Shown piece by piece: positions 29,275-37,898 of a stretch of DNA of 64,000 nt. Below the pieces are notes generated by a model. That model had not been told where the DNA came from. It searched no databases and was given only the letters and a program-made list of their open reading frames with translations. The stretch comes from an uncultured beta proteobacterium (GTDB taxonomy: Bacteria > Pseudomonadota > Gammaproteobacteria > Burkholderiales > SG8-39). The stretch is taken from assembly GCA_903859155.1 (NCBI GenBank), contig CAIOLO010000019.1:1-64000 (forward strand), given 5' to 3'. Made by a program: the position numbers and the translations under genes. Numbering within the stretch: the first letter of the stretch is position 1; every line of letters starts with the position of its first letter.

Positions 29275-30261
29275 ATGCGCCAGAATTTCGCCTCGCCCCG
29301 GGTCGGTGGCATGGTCGCGCTGGCGCTGGTGATTGCGCTGCTCCCGGTCGGCCTCTCCAACAACTATTTTTACGACGTCGCAATCCTGGTGGGTCTCAAC
29401 GCCATTGTCTGCGTCGGCCTCAACCTGCTGATCGGCTACGCGGGGCAGATCAGCCTGGGCCATGCGGGTTTCTACGGCCTGGGGGCCTACGGTTCGGCGA
29501 TCCTGTCCTCGCGTTACGGATGGCCGCCGCTGCTATCGATGCTCAGCGCGACTCTGGTGGTTGCCGCGCTCGCCTTTGTCGTCGGCCGTCCGATTCTGCG
29601 GCTGAAGGGACATTATCTGGCCATGGCGACGCTCGGCCTGGGCGTCATCATCTTCATGGTCATCGCCACCGAGGACAAACTCACCGGCGGCCCTGACGGC
29701 ATGTCGGTGGTGGCCTTCAAAATCGGTTCATTCGCACTGCGTGAGGCGCAACTCTGGTACTGGGTGGTCGGTGCCCTGCTGCTCGCGGCGGTGTGGCTGG
29801 CGCTCAACCTTATCGACTCGCCCGCCGGGCGCGCCCTGCGCGCACTGCACGGCTCCGAAGTGGGTGCGGAAGTGCTGGGCATCGATGCGGCGCGCCACAA
29901 ACTCATGGTGTTCGTAATTTCGGCCGTGTTCGCCTCGGTGGCCGGGAGCCTGAATGCCCACTTTTCCGGTTTCATCACCCCGTCCAAGGTGACCTTTCTG
30001 CATTCGATAGAACTGGTCACCATGGTGGTGTTCGGCGGCATGGCATCCACTTTCGGCGCAGTCGTCGGTGCCGCGGCGCTGACGGTGCTGCCGCAATTCC
30101 TGACCGTGCTGAAGGATTACGAGATGATGGTGTTCGGCGCCCTGATGATGGGCACCATGATCTTCATGCCGCGCGGCGTCGTGCCCAGCCTGGCAAGGCT
30201 GTTCGCGCCGCGCCGGCGGCCCGAAGGCGAGCGCAAGCCGGGCAGCGAGGGGGCGGCATGA
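29275..30261 (+). CDS. Branched-chain amino acid-type ABC permease (LivM-like)
   Basis: NAIVCVGLNLLIGYAGQISLGHAGFYGLGAYGSAIL; LivM pattern. Confidence 0.92.
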   Translation: MRQNFASPRVGGMVALALVIALLPVGLSNNYFYDVAILVGLNAIVCVGLNLLIGYAGQISLGHAGFYGLGAYGSAILSSRYGWPPLLSMLSATLVVAALAFVVGRPILRLKGHYLAMATLGLGVIIFMVIATEDKLTGGPDGMSVVAFKIGSFALREAQLWYWVVGALLLAAVWLALNLIDSPAGRALRALHGSEVGAEVLGIDAARHKLMVFVISAVFASVAGSLNAHFSGFITPSKVTFLHSIELVTMVVFGGMASTFGAVVGAAALTVLPQFLTVLKDYEMMVFGALMMGTMIFMPRGVVPSLARLFAPRRRPEGERKPGSEGAA

Positions 30262-31124
30262 GCCTGTTGCGCGTCGAGAATCTCAGCAAGGAATTCGGCG
30301 GCGTGCATGCGGTCGAGGGTCTGAACTACGAAATCCAGCCGGGTGCGGTGCATTCGATCATCGGCCCCAACGGTGCCGGCAAGACCACGCTCCTCAACAT
30401 GCTCACCGGGGTTTACATCCCGTCGGATGGGCGCATCATTTTCGAGGAGCACGACCTGACCGGCCTGGCACCCTTTGAATATGCCGCCCACGGTATTGCG
30501 CGCACCTTCCAGAATCTGCAGGTGTTCTTCAACATGAGCGCGCTCGAGAATGTCATGGTGGGCCGTTACCTGCACGAACGCTGCGGCCTGGCCTCGGCGC
30601 TGCTGCGCTTTCCGCGCCTGGCGCGCGCAGAACGCGCCTGCCGCGACGAAGCGGCCGAATTGATGCGTTATGTCGGCCTGCAGGATTACCTCTCCACGGC
30701 TTCGACGGCGATGCCCTACGGCGCGCTGAAGCGCCTGGAGATCGCCCGGGCGCTGGCGACGCAACCCAGGTTGATCCTGCTCGACGAGCCGGCCGCGGGC
30801 CTGAATCCGACCGAAGCGCTCGATCTGGATGTGCTGATCGGCAGGCTCACCGAGCGCGGCATTACCGTGGTGCTGGTCGAGCACAACATGCGCCTGGTGA
30901 TGGGGGTGTCGGATCACATTCTGGTGCTTGACTACGGACGCAAACTGGCCGAAGGCGCGGCCGCCGCGGTGCGCAATGATCCCCGTGTGATCGAGGCCTA
31001 TCTGGGCAGCAGCGTCGCAAGCGATGGCGCCGCGGCAAGTGCCGGCTCCGCGGCAAGTGCCGCCTCCGCGGCAAGTGCCGCCTCGGGCGGCGGCCAGGCG
31101 GACCTGCGCGGGACCTCACACTGA
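30258..31124 (+). CDS. ABC transporter ATP-binding protein (LivG-like) with repetitive Ser/Ala C-terminal tail
   Basis: IIGPNGAGKTTLLNMLTG, YGALKRLEIARALATQPRLILLDEPAAGLNPTE; tail AGSAASAASAASAASGGG. Confidence 0.93.
   Translation: MSLLRVENLSKEFGGVHAVEGLNYEIQPGAVHSIIGPNGAGKTTLLNMLTGVYIPSDGRIIFEEHDLTGLAPFEYAAHGIARTFQNLQVFFNMSALENVMVGRYLHERCGLASALLRFPRLARAERACRDEAAELMRYVGLQDYLSTASTAMPYGALKRLEIARALATQPRLILLDEPAAGLNPTEALDLDVLIGRLTERGITVVLVEHNMRLVMGVSDHILVLDYGRKLAEGAAAAVRNDPRVIEAYLGSSVASDGAAASAGSAASAASAASAASGGGQADLRGTSH
31031..31084 (+). repeat. Three tandem copies of an 18-bp unit (cgcggcaagtgccgcctc) within the livG-like 3' end
   Basis: Direct reading: 31031-31048, 31049-31066, 31067-31084. 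Confidence 0.85.
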
Positions 31125-31828
31125 TGATGCTCGAAGTCCAGGGACTCGCCAGCCGCTACGGACGCATCCCGGCGCTCAAGGGGGTGGACATCCAGGTCCG
31201 CCAGGGCGAACTGGTGGCGCTCGTTGGTGCCAATGGCGCCGGAAAAACCACCTTGCTGCGCGCTCTCTCCGGGGTGCAGCCGGTCAGTGCCGGACGGGTG
31301 CTGTTCGAGGGCAGGGACATCACCGCTGCGGCCCCTGACAAGCGCGTGCGCCTTGGCATCGTCCAGGTGCCCGAGGGGCGGCAGGTGTTCGCGCCGCTCA
31401 CGGTGGAGGACAATCTGCGCCTGGGTGCCTACCTGCGCAGCAAGTCCCAGGCGGCGCAGACCTGCGAGCGGGTCTACGCGATGTTCCCGGTGCTCAAGAG
31501 CAAGCGTCGCGAGGCCGCGGGCATGCTCTCGGGCGGGCAGCAGCAGATGCTCGCCATCGGCAGGGCGCTGATGGCCGAACCCAGGTTGTTGTTGCTCGAC
31601 GAACCGAGCATGGGTCTCGCCCCCAGGCTGGTGGAGGAAATTTTTGCCTGCGTGTGCGCGCTCAAAGAGGCCTCGACAACAATATTCCTGGTCGATCAAA
31701 ATGCCCGTGCCGCGCTGGCCGTGGCCGACCGCGCCTACGTGCTGGAGACCGGCCGCGTGGTGCTCACCGGCAGCGGTGCGGAACTGATGGAGAACGAGCA
31801 GGTGAAGGAGGCCTACCTCGGGCTGTGA
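31124..31828 (+). CDS. ABC transporter ATP-binding protein (LivF-like)
   Basis: LVALVGANGAGKTTLLRALSGV, VPEGRQVFAPLTVEDNLRLGA, LSGGQQQMLAIGRALMAEPRLLLLDEPSMGLAP. Confidence 0.94.
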   Translation: MMLEVQGLASRYGRIPALKGVDIQVRQGELVALVGANGAGKTTLLRALSGVQPVSAGRVLFEGRDITAAAPDKRVRLGIVQVPEGRQVFAPLTVEDNLRLGAYLRSKSQAAQTCERVYAMFPVLKSKRREAAGMLSGGQQQMLAIGRALMAEPRLLLLDEPSMGLAPRLVEEIFACVCALKEASTTIFLVDQNARAALAVADRAYVLETGRVVLTGSGAELMENEQVKEAYLGL

Positions 31829-31856
31829 GGCAAGGCAAAAACCAAGAGGATGAAAA

Positions 31857-33254
31857 ATGGGCAAAGCGAAAGTGAAAGTGAAAGTGAAAGTTAAAGTGAA
31901 AGTGGAAGCCAAGAAAGCACCCCGCCGGTCGACGCGCGCGTCGCGCGCGTACAAGTTCGACCCTGCGGCGGAAACCATGCCGCTTGAGAAAATCCGCGCA
32001 CTGCAACTGCGACGGCTGCGGGCGAGCGTGAAAAGCGCCTACGAGAACGTGCCTTTTTACCGAAAACGGATGACGGCACTGGGCTTCGAGCCCGGCGACC
32101 TGAAACGGCTGGAGGATCTGGCCGCGCTGGAGTTCACGGTGAAGGCCGACATGGCAAGGAATTACCCGTTCGGTCTGCTCGCCAGGCCGCGTACCGAACT
32201 GGTGCGGCTGCACGCCTCTTCGGGCACCACCGGCAAACCGACGGTGGTGGGTTATACCGCGAAAGACATCGCCACCTGGTCCGACCTCATGGCACGATCG
32301 CTCGCCTGTGCCGGGGTGCGGCCTGGGGATGTGGTGCACAACGCCTACGGCTACGGCCTGTTCACCGGGGGGCTGGGCGCGCACTACGGCGCCGAACGGC
32401 TGGGCGCGACCGTCGTGCCGATGTCCGGCGGCGGGACCGAACGCCAGATCCTGCTCATCCAGGATTGCGGCGCGCGCGTGCTCGCGTGCACCCCGTCTTA
32501 TGCGCTTGCGATCGCCGAGGCTGCCGAACGAGAGGGCGTGGACCTTCGCAAGTCCAAGCTCGAGATCGGTACTTTCGGTGCCGAGCCCTGGAGCGAGGCG
32601 ATGCGGCGCGAAATCCAGGTGCGCCTGGGGCTGAAAGCGGTGGACCTCTACGGCCTGTCGGAAATCATGGGCCCGGGCGTCGCCTGCGAATGCGAGGAAG
32701 CGCAGGCGGGACTGCACGGCTGGGAGGATCATTTCCTGTTCGAGATCATCGACCCGGACAGTGGCAAACCGGTGGCCGAGGGCGAGGCGGGCGAGATGGT
32801 CATCACCACGCTCACCAAGGAGGCGCTGCCGATGATCCGCTACCGCACCCGCGACATCACGCGTCTGAGCCGGGAGCGCTGCGACTGCGGCCGCACGCAC
32901 GCCCGCATCATGCGCATCACCGGGCGCAATGACGACATGCTCATTATCCGCGGGGTCAACGTCTACCCCTCACAAGTCGAGGCGGCGCTGGTGGGCCTTC
33001 CCAACGTGTCGCCGCACTATCAGCTGGTGGTTGAGAGGCAGGGCACGCTCGATCATTTGACGGTGGAAGTCGAAGCGCTTCCCAGTGTGGCCTCGACTCC
33101 CGAATTGCGCAGCGCCGTGGGCGACTCGGTGCGCCATCACATCAAGTCGATGGTCGGCGTGACCGCCGATGTGGTGGTGAAGGAACCCGGGGAAATTCCG
33201 CGTTCCATGGGCAAGGCGGTGCGCGTGCGGGATCTGCGGCCGAAACTCCTGTAG
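31857..33254 (+). CDS. paaK: Phenylacetate-CoA ligase family protein with (KV)n N-terminal extension
   Basis: YKFDPAAETMPLEKIRALQLRRLRASVKSAYENVPFYRKRM, HASSGTTGKPTVVGYT, YGLSEIMGPGVACEC, RGVNVYPSQVEAAL. Confidence 0.9.
   Translation: MGKAKVKVKVKVKVKVEAKKAPRRSTRASRAYKFDPAAETMPLEKIRALQLRRLRASVKSAYENVPFYRKRMTALGFEPGDLKRLEDLAALEFTVKADMARNYPFGLLARPRTELVRLHASSGTTGKPTVVGYTAKDIATWSDLMARSLACAGVRPGDVVHNAYGYGLFTGGLGAHYGAERLGATVVPMSGGGTERQILLIQDCGARVLACTPSYALAIAEAAEREGVDLRKSKLEIGTFGAEPWSEAMRREIQVRLGLKAVDLYGLSEIMGPGVACECEEAQAGLHGWEDHFLFEIIDPDSGKPVAEGEAGEMVITTLTKEALPMIRYRTRDITRLSRERCDCGRTHARIMRITGRNDDMLIIRGVNVYPSQVEAALVGLPNVSPHYQLVVERQGTLDHLTVEVEALPSVASTPELRSAVGDSVRHHIKSMVGVTADVVVKEPGEIPRSMGKAVRVRDLRPKLL
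31868..31904 (+). repeat. GTGAAA hexanucleotide tract (about 6 units, one imperfect) encoding KVKVKVKVKV
   Basis: gaaagtgaaagtgaaagtgaaagttaaagtgaaagtgg. Confidence 0.85.
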
Positions 33255-33304
33255 GCGGGGGGGCTGGCCGCTGATGTGGCGGACCAGTGCTAATATATGA
33301 CCAT

Positions 33305-33320
33305 CTAAATGACTATTTAG
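33305..33320. promoter_or_regulatory. Palindrome CTAAAT-gact-ATTTAG upstream of antitoxin gene (candidate autoregulatory operator)
   Basis: 6-bp perfect arms, 24 bp before the antitoxin ATG. Confidence 0.4.
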
Positions 33321-33343
33321 ACAGGAACTCTCGGGAGATAAAC

Positions 33344-33595
33344 ATGGGCGCCTACAGCATTGCCGAAGCCAAGGCTCATTTGAGCGCGTTGCTGGATCAG
33401 GTGGCGCGCGGTGAGGTGATCACACTGACCAAACGTGGCAAGCCGGTTGCACGCATCGTGCCCGCTGATCAGTTTCCCAGCAAGCCCAAGCTCGATCTGC
33501 GCGCCCTGGAACAATTCCGCTCCAAACTGCCCAGGTCCCCCATCAGTTCCGCGACGATGGTGCGAAAGATGCGCGATGAAGAGACGGGTTGGTGA
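33344..33595 (+). CDS. Type II antitoxin, Phd/YefM-like
   Basis: MGAYSIAEAKAHLSALLDQVARGEVITLTKRGKPVARIVPAD. Confidence 0.88.
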   Translation: MGAYSIAEAKAHLSALLDQVARGEVITLTKRGKPVARIVPADQFPSKPKLDLRALEQFRSKLPRSPISSATMVRKMRDEETGW

Positions 33596-34023
33596 TCTAC
33601 GCGGATACCAATGTTCTGCTTTCGATGTTCTGCCCGGACAGTTTGTCCGCCGTGGCGGCGAAGTGGTATGCGAATAGCAGCGGACCGGTGTGCATCAGTG
33701 CATGGACGGTCATTGAATTCCGGGCGAACATCGGCTTGCGCGTGCGCAAAGGCTTGCTTTCGCGCCCCATCGGCTTGGCGGTAATGAAGCAATTCGATGC
33801 GGCAGCCATGGCCAATTTGCATTTGCTTGCGCCCGCGCAAGAGCATTTTCTTCAGGCAGGTGAGTGGTTGGCGAAAACGGAATGTGCCTTGCGCGCGGGC
33901 GATGCGCTTCACCTTGCCATAGCGTTCGGGCATCGCTGCGAACAATTTGTCAGTTTTGATCAGCCCCTGGGGGCCGCGGCGAAAAAGCTGGGCTTGCCTT
34001 TCCTGACACTGAAGACAAGATAA
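33589..34023 (+). CDS. PIN-domain toxin (VapC-like)
   Basis: VIYADTNVLLSMFCPD...ALRAGDALHLAIAFGHRCEQFVSFDQPLGAAAKKLGL; overlaps the antitoxin end. Confidence 0.88.
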   Translation: MVIYADTNVLLSMFCPDSLSAVAAKWYANSSGPVCISAWTVIEFRANIGLRVRKGLLSRPIGLAVMKQFDAAAMANLHLLAPAQEHFLQAGEWLAKTECALRAGDALHLAIAFGHRCEQFVSFDQPLGAAAKKLGLPFLTLKTR

Positions 34024-34029
34024 TCGGGA

Positions 34030-34169
34030 GCACGCCGATCAACGTTGCGGGGAATGGCGTTGCGCATCAAGCGTTCGCTGGCGTTCTGGGTAATAAACCC
34101 CGCCTGCACGCCGCTGTTGAATACCATATCGAGAATGCCAATGGTCTTTTTATGTACGCCAAGTAATGC
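34030..34169 (-). pseudogene. Possible C-terminal fragment of a LOG-family (TIGR00730-like) protein
   Basis: Minus-strand reading ALLGVHKKTIGILDMVFNSGVQAGFITQNASERLMRNAIPRN resembles the LOG C-terminus (LGLHxKPxGLLNV...AVxEGFI). Confidence 0.35.
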
Positions 34170-34217
34170 GATAGAAAAAATAATTTAACCAATTGGCGTT
34201 TTTGAAAGAGCGATGCG

Positions 34218-34664
34218 ATGATGAGTGATGCAACCAGCGTGAGCGAGCGCATGAAACGCCTCGCCGCGCGCGACCCCTTCCCGGCGAGCCTCGGCATCGA
34301 ATGCCTGGAGGGCGCGCCGGGGCGCGCGGTGGTGCGCATGCAGGTGGGCGAGCGCCACCTCAACCTCAACGGATCCTGCCATGGAGGCGCGATATTTTCT
34401 CTGGCCGACACGGCGTTCGGCCTGGCTTCGAACGCGTACGGAGTGGTGGCCGCCGGCATCGACGTGCACATCACCTACATCGCCGCCGCGAAATTAGGCG
34501 ACGTGCTGACCGCGACGGCAACCGAGGTTTCGCGCAATCGCAAGCTCGGCGTCTACAGAATCGATGTGAGCAATGCGGATAATGTTCTGATCGCCGGCTT
34601 CACCGGCACGGCGTACATCACCAGCCGGTCCAACGACGGCGCGGTCGCAGGCGGCCAGGAATAG
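34218..34664 (+). CDS. paaI: Hotdog-fold thioesterase (PaaI-like)
   Basis: FPASLGIECLEGAPGRAVVRMQVGERHLNLNGSCHGGAIFSLADTAFGLASN. Confidence 0.85.
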   Translation: MMSDATSVSERMKRLAARDPFPASLGIECLEGAPGRAVVRMQVGERHLNLNGSCHGGAIFSLADTAFGLASNAYGVVAAGIDVHITYIAAAKLGDVLTATATEVSRNRKLGVYRIDVSNADNVLIAGFTGTAYITSRSNDGAVAGGQE

Positions 34665-34685
34665 CGCCTGAGGTTAAAGGAATTT

Positions 34686-35933
34686 TCAAGCGCCATATTT
34701 TCGTGCCGCCGCGAACATGGTCCGCACGTTTTCCGGTTTGGATTCATCGGGGATCCCGATTGCGCCATCGAGCATGAAGCCGCCGTTGCGGCCAACCTTT
34801 TCGATGAGCATGCGGCAATAGGCATCCACTTCCTCCGGCGTGCCGGTGGTCAGGAGCGATGAGGGCACGTTGCCGCGCAAGCACACGGTATCGCCGAGAA
34901 CCTCCTTTGCGCGCACCAGGTCTGTGCGTTCGAACCAGTAAACAGCTTTTCCTCTCGGGATGTCGCCGATGACCTCGAGCCGCGTGCCGCAATCGCCCTC
35001 CCATAGCGGCACGGGAATGAGACCGGCATCGATAATTGCCAGCAGAACCTTGCGGAACGGCGGCCAGTACACGGTTTTGAACAGTTCCGGCGACATGAAG
35101 CCGTCGAAGCACCAATGGCAGGGGATGAATACGAATTTGCTCGGGCTGGCCTTGCCGATCTGGATCGCCTGCCGGGTGATGAAAATGGCAGCGCGATCCA
35201 TCGCCTCCAGCAGTTTGTCCCGGCGGCGGAACAGGTCCAGCATGATGCCGCGCGACCCGCGCAGGTAATCGCCGAAAAAATCGTAAGGCGAAATCGATAC
35301 CGCCCCGTGGGCGGGCGGGAAGCCCAGGCGCGCAGCCTCCTGCATGAATGCGATCGAGTGCTGCATGAGTTGCCGTGCTGCTTCCCCCGCTTTTTGCATG
35401 GCGGCAAATGCTTTCACCACACCGGGACTGGCGAACTGGCCCGCGGCCATCATGAGCCGCGTGTAATGAAGGGCAGGGAATTCCGGTAACTCCTCCAGGC
35501 CCTCGAACGCTCCACTGACGCGGGGCAGATATTTCGAGAGGAAGAAACCGGTGGGATCTAGCAGGTAGTCGTCGTACTCCTCCGGCTTCATGTATTCGCG
35601 GTCAAGGTACTGGTAGGAGGCATTGTCATCGACACCATGCCCAGGCCATTGCTGCTGCTTGTAGTCGAGGGCATCCTGGATCGGCCCGAGCAGCACCAGC
35701 TGATGCGGTGGCGCGTACAGATCAGGCTGCAACTCCAGCAGTAACCGCCGCGTTACCTCTGCCACGCGATCGTAGTCGTACATCGCGTCCCGGTATGTCA
35801 TTTTCCCTTCCCGGGCAAGCCAGAAGCGCGAGAAAAACACCGTCGGCACGCGGTCCGGCTGACGCAATTCGACCGCGTCCATCACGCGCTTCATGCGGGC
35901 GGCGAAAAGGCTCGCGCCATCGATCGATGTCAT
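34686..35933 (-). CDS. Uroporphyrinogen decarboxylase (URO-D)-family protein (methyltransferase-like)
   Basis: RVMDAVELRQPDRVPTVFF...FIPCHWCFDGFMSPELFKTVYWPPFRKVLLAIIDAGLIPVPLWEGDC...LRGNVPSSLLTTGTPEEVDAYCRMLI. Confidence 0.8.
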   Translation of the reverse strand: MTSIDGASLFAARMKRVMDAVELRQPDRVPTVFFSRFWLAREGKMTYRDAMYDYDRVAEVTRRLLLELQPDLYAPPHQLVLLGPIQDALDYKQQQWPGHGVDDNASYQYLDREYMKPEEYDDYLLDPTGFFLSKYLPRVSGAFEGLEELPEFPALHYTRLMMAAGQFASPGVVKAFAAMQKAGEAARQLMQHSIAFMQEAARLGFPPAHGAVSISPYDFFGDYLRGSRGIMLDLFRRRDKLLEAMDRAAIFITRQAIQIGKASPSKFVFIPCHWCFDGFMSPELFKTVYWPPFRKVLLAIIDAGLIPVPLWEGDCGTRLEVIGDIPRGKAVYWFERTDLVRAKEVLGDTVCLRGNVPSSLLTTGTPEEVDAYCRMLIEKVGRNGGFMLDGAIGIPDESKPENVRTMFAAARKYGA

Positions 35934-35960
35934 GCTGATTTCTCCAGTTTCAACCATTTT

Positions 35961-37013
35961 TCAAGCCGGCCGCACGATCTGCGGGAGGCTGGCGTGCGAC
36001 CAGATCAGGCGGTCGGGTTCGCACAGCGACAACTGTGCGCTGTCGGCGGCGCCGCTGAGCACGGCGACCGCATGCATGCCGGCTGAGCGGCTGGCCTGGA
36101 TGTCCACCTGCGTATCGCCGACGTAGGCAGCCTGACCGGCATCGATGTGCAATTTGGCGAGGCATTTCAGCAACCCTTCGGGGTCGGGTTTGCGCCGCGC
36201 GACGTCTTCACCGAGTACTACGGCATCGAAACGATCCAGAACGCCATCCTCGCGCAGCAGTTCGAGCACTTCAGCGCGGGCGCCACTGACGATGCCGAGC
36301 AGCATTCCCGACTGTTTCAGCGTGTCGAGAGTCTGCGCGAGTCCGGCGAATACCCTGGCGTGTTCACGAAGTATCTTCGGCCACGCGCGCGCGGCATGCG
36401 CGGACATCTGCCGCATCGCCGCTTCTCGCTTGGGAAAATCCTCCGGCAGCACCTGGTCCCAGAAGCGGCCATTACCGCCGAGAGAACTGCGCACCTGTTG
36501 CGCGCTGATTTCGACACCGAATGGAGCGCTTGCCAGGCGCGCCACTTCGAGATACGCACCGAGCGAGTCCACCATGGTGCCGTCGATGTCGAATATCACC
36601 GCCCTGGCCGGGTACGGTCGGCACAGCTCGACGCTGACCAGGCCTCCCTCGGCAAGCGCCAGGTGGCTGCGCACCGCAAGGGCGGCAACCAGCTCGAGTT
36701 TGTCATGCGGGTAGCCAGGCACCTGCGGAACCACCACGGCGGCCGGAATTCGAGAACCGATGCGCACCGGATAACAGCGGGCGCTGCAGAAGTCTGCTTC
36801 CCCGGGGGCGAGCGCGATGCCCGTGGTGCTGCACCAGTCGCGCCAGTTCTCCAGACTCGCGGAATCCTCGAGGCGCAGATTGACCGTGCCCGGATGCGGA
36901 TCTATCCCGGTCTTCTGGTGCAACTGGCGTCGCACCCATTCGATGCTGGTGAAGTCGGCAGCCTTGCCCAGGCCGGCGAAGAGGCTTCCTTCGATTAGCG
37001 ACATGGAGTCCAT
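35961..37013 (-). CDS. DUF120 (CTP-dependent riboflavin kinase-like) domain fused to HAD-family phosphatase
   Basis: N-term FTSIEWVRRQLHQKTGIDPHPGTVNLRLED...YPVRIGSRIPAAVVVPQVPGYPHDKLELVAALAVRSHLALAEGGLVSVEL; C-term AVIFDIDGTMVDSLGAYLEV...GIVSGARAEVLELL...RKPDPEGLLKCL...AYVGDTQVDIQASRSAGM. Confidence 0.75.
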   Translation of the reverse strand: MDSMSLIEGSLFAGLGKAADFTSIEWVRRQLHQKTGIDPHPGTVNLRLEDSASLENWRDWCSTTGIALAPGEADFCSARCYPVRIGSRIPAAVVVPQVPGYPHDKLELVAALAVRSHLALAEGGLVSVELCRPYPARAVIFDIDGTMVDSLGAYLEVARLASAPFGVEISAQQVRSSLGGNGRFWDQVLPEDFPKREAAMRQMSAHAARAWPKILREHARVFAGLAQTLDTLKQSGMLLGIVSGARAEVLELLREDGVLDRFDAVVLGEDVARRKPDPEGLLKCLAKLHIDAGQAAYVGDTQVDIQASRSAGMHAVAVLSGAADSAQLSLCEPDRLIWSHASLPQIVRPA

Positions 37014-37050
37014 GTTTAGTGCCGAGTGCTGGATCGGTGACGGTGTGCGC

Positions 37051-37881
37051 TCATGCCGCAATCCCCTGTGCAGGATTCGCGCGGTCGTCGCGATACCCGA
37101 TGCGCCGCGACACGCTCTCTGCGGTTTCGCGCAGCACCCGGGCCACCTTGCCCTGGGGTGAGGCATCGAAGCGGCGTGCGTCGCCGATTGCGGTGATGGC
37201 CAGCACCACCCGGCCGCGATGGTCGAACACCGGGGCGCTGATTGCATTGACCCCGGTGAGGAGGTCGCCCGAGACGCTCGCAAGACGCGCCCGCCGCACC
37301 TCGGCCAGCATGGCATCGATTTGCGTGCGCGAGCCCAGGTCGCCCGCCCGGGCGCTGCGCGTGCTTCGTTTGAGTTCCTGGTCGATGAACGGGTTCACCA
37401 TCTCGGGCGCAAGAAACGCGGCAAAGATGCGACCGCTCGCGGAGCTCAATACCGGGACGACCGAGCCCACGCGCACGTTGGTGGCAACCGGATGCGGTGC
37501 TTCTTCCCAGCGCACGAAGACCGGTCCCTGATTGCCCCAGACCGCCAGCACGACGGTCTCGTCCACGCGCTGGCACAGTTCTTCAAGCGCACCGCTGGCC
37601 ACGCGCACGTGATCGAGCCGCGCCAGGCAGGCGAGGGCGAGATCGAGGGCATACGGGCCGAGGTCGTAGCGTCCTCCGGTGCTCTCCTGCTCGACCAGCC
37701 CTTCTCGAGCGAGGCTCACCAGATAGCGGTGCGCCTTGGCCGCCGGCATGCGCGCGCTGGCGGCAAGGTCGCGAAGCATCATGGACTTTCCCGCATCCAC
37801 CAGCACCCGCAGCAATCCCAGCGCGACCTCCGCGGATTGCACGCCGCGCTGGCTTTTTACCGGTCTTTTCGCTTTGACCAT
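37051..37881 (-). CDS. IclR-family transcriptional regulator
   Basis: SAEVALGLLRVLVDAGKSMMLRDLAASARMPAAKAHRYLVSLAREGLVEQ...GRYDLGPYALDL; IclR effector domain. Confidence 0.92.
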   Translation of the reverse strand: MVKAKRPVKSQRGVQSAEVALGLLRVLVDAGKSMMLRDLAASARMPAAKAHRYLVSLAREGLVEQESTGGRYDLGPYALDLALACLARLDHVRVASGALEELCQRVDETVVLAVWGNQGPVFVRWEEAPHPVATNVRVGSVVPVLSSASGRIFAAFLAPEMVNPFIDQELKRSTRSARAGDLGSRTQIDAMLAEVRRARLASVSGDLLTGVNAISAPVFDHRGRVVLAITAIGDARRFDASPQGKVARVLRETAESVSRRIGYRDDRANPAQGIAA

Positions 37882-37898
37882 GACTGGCTATCTCCGCT

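Noticed and set aside
27021-29363. 780-aa minus-strand ORF
   Set aside because: Runs antisense through livK/livH-like genes and the repeat; low-complexity shadow translation.
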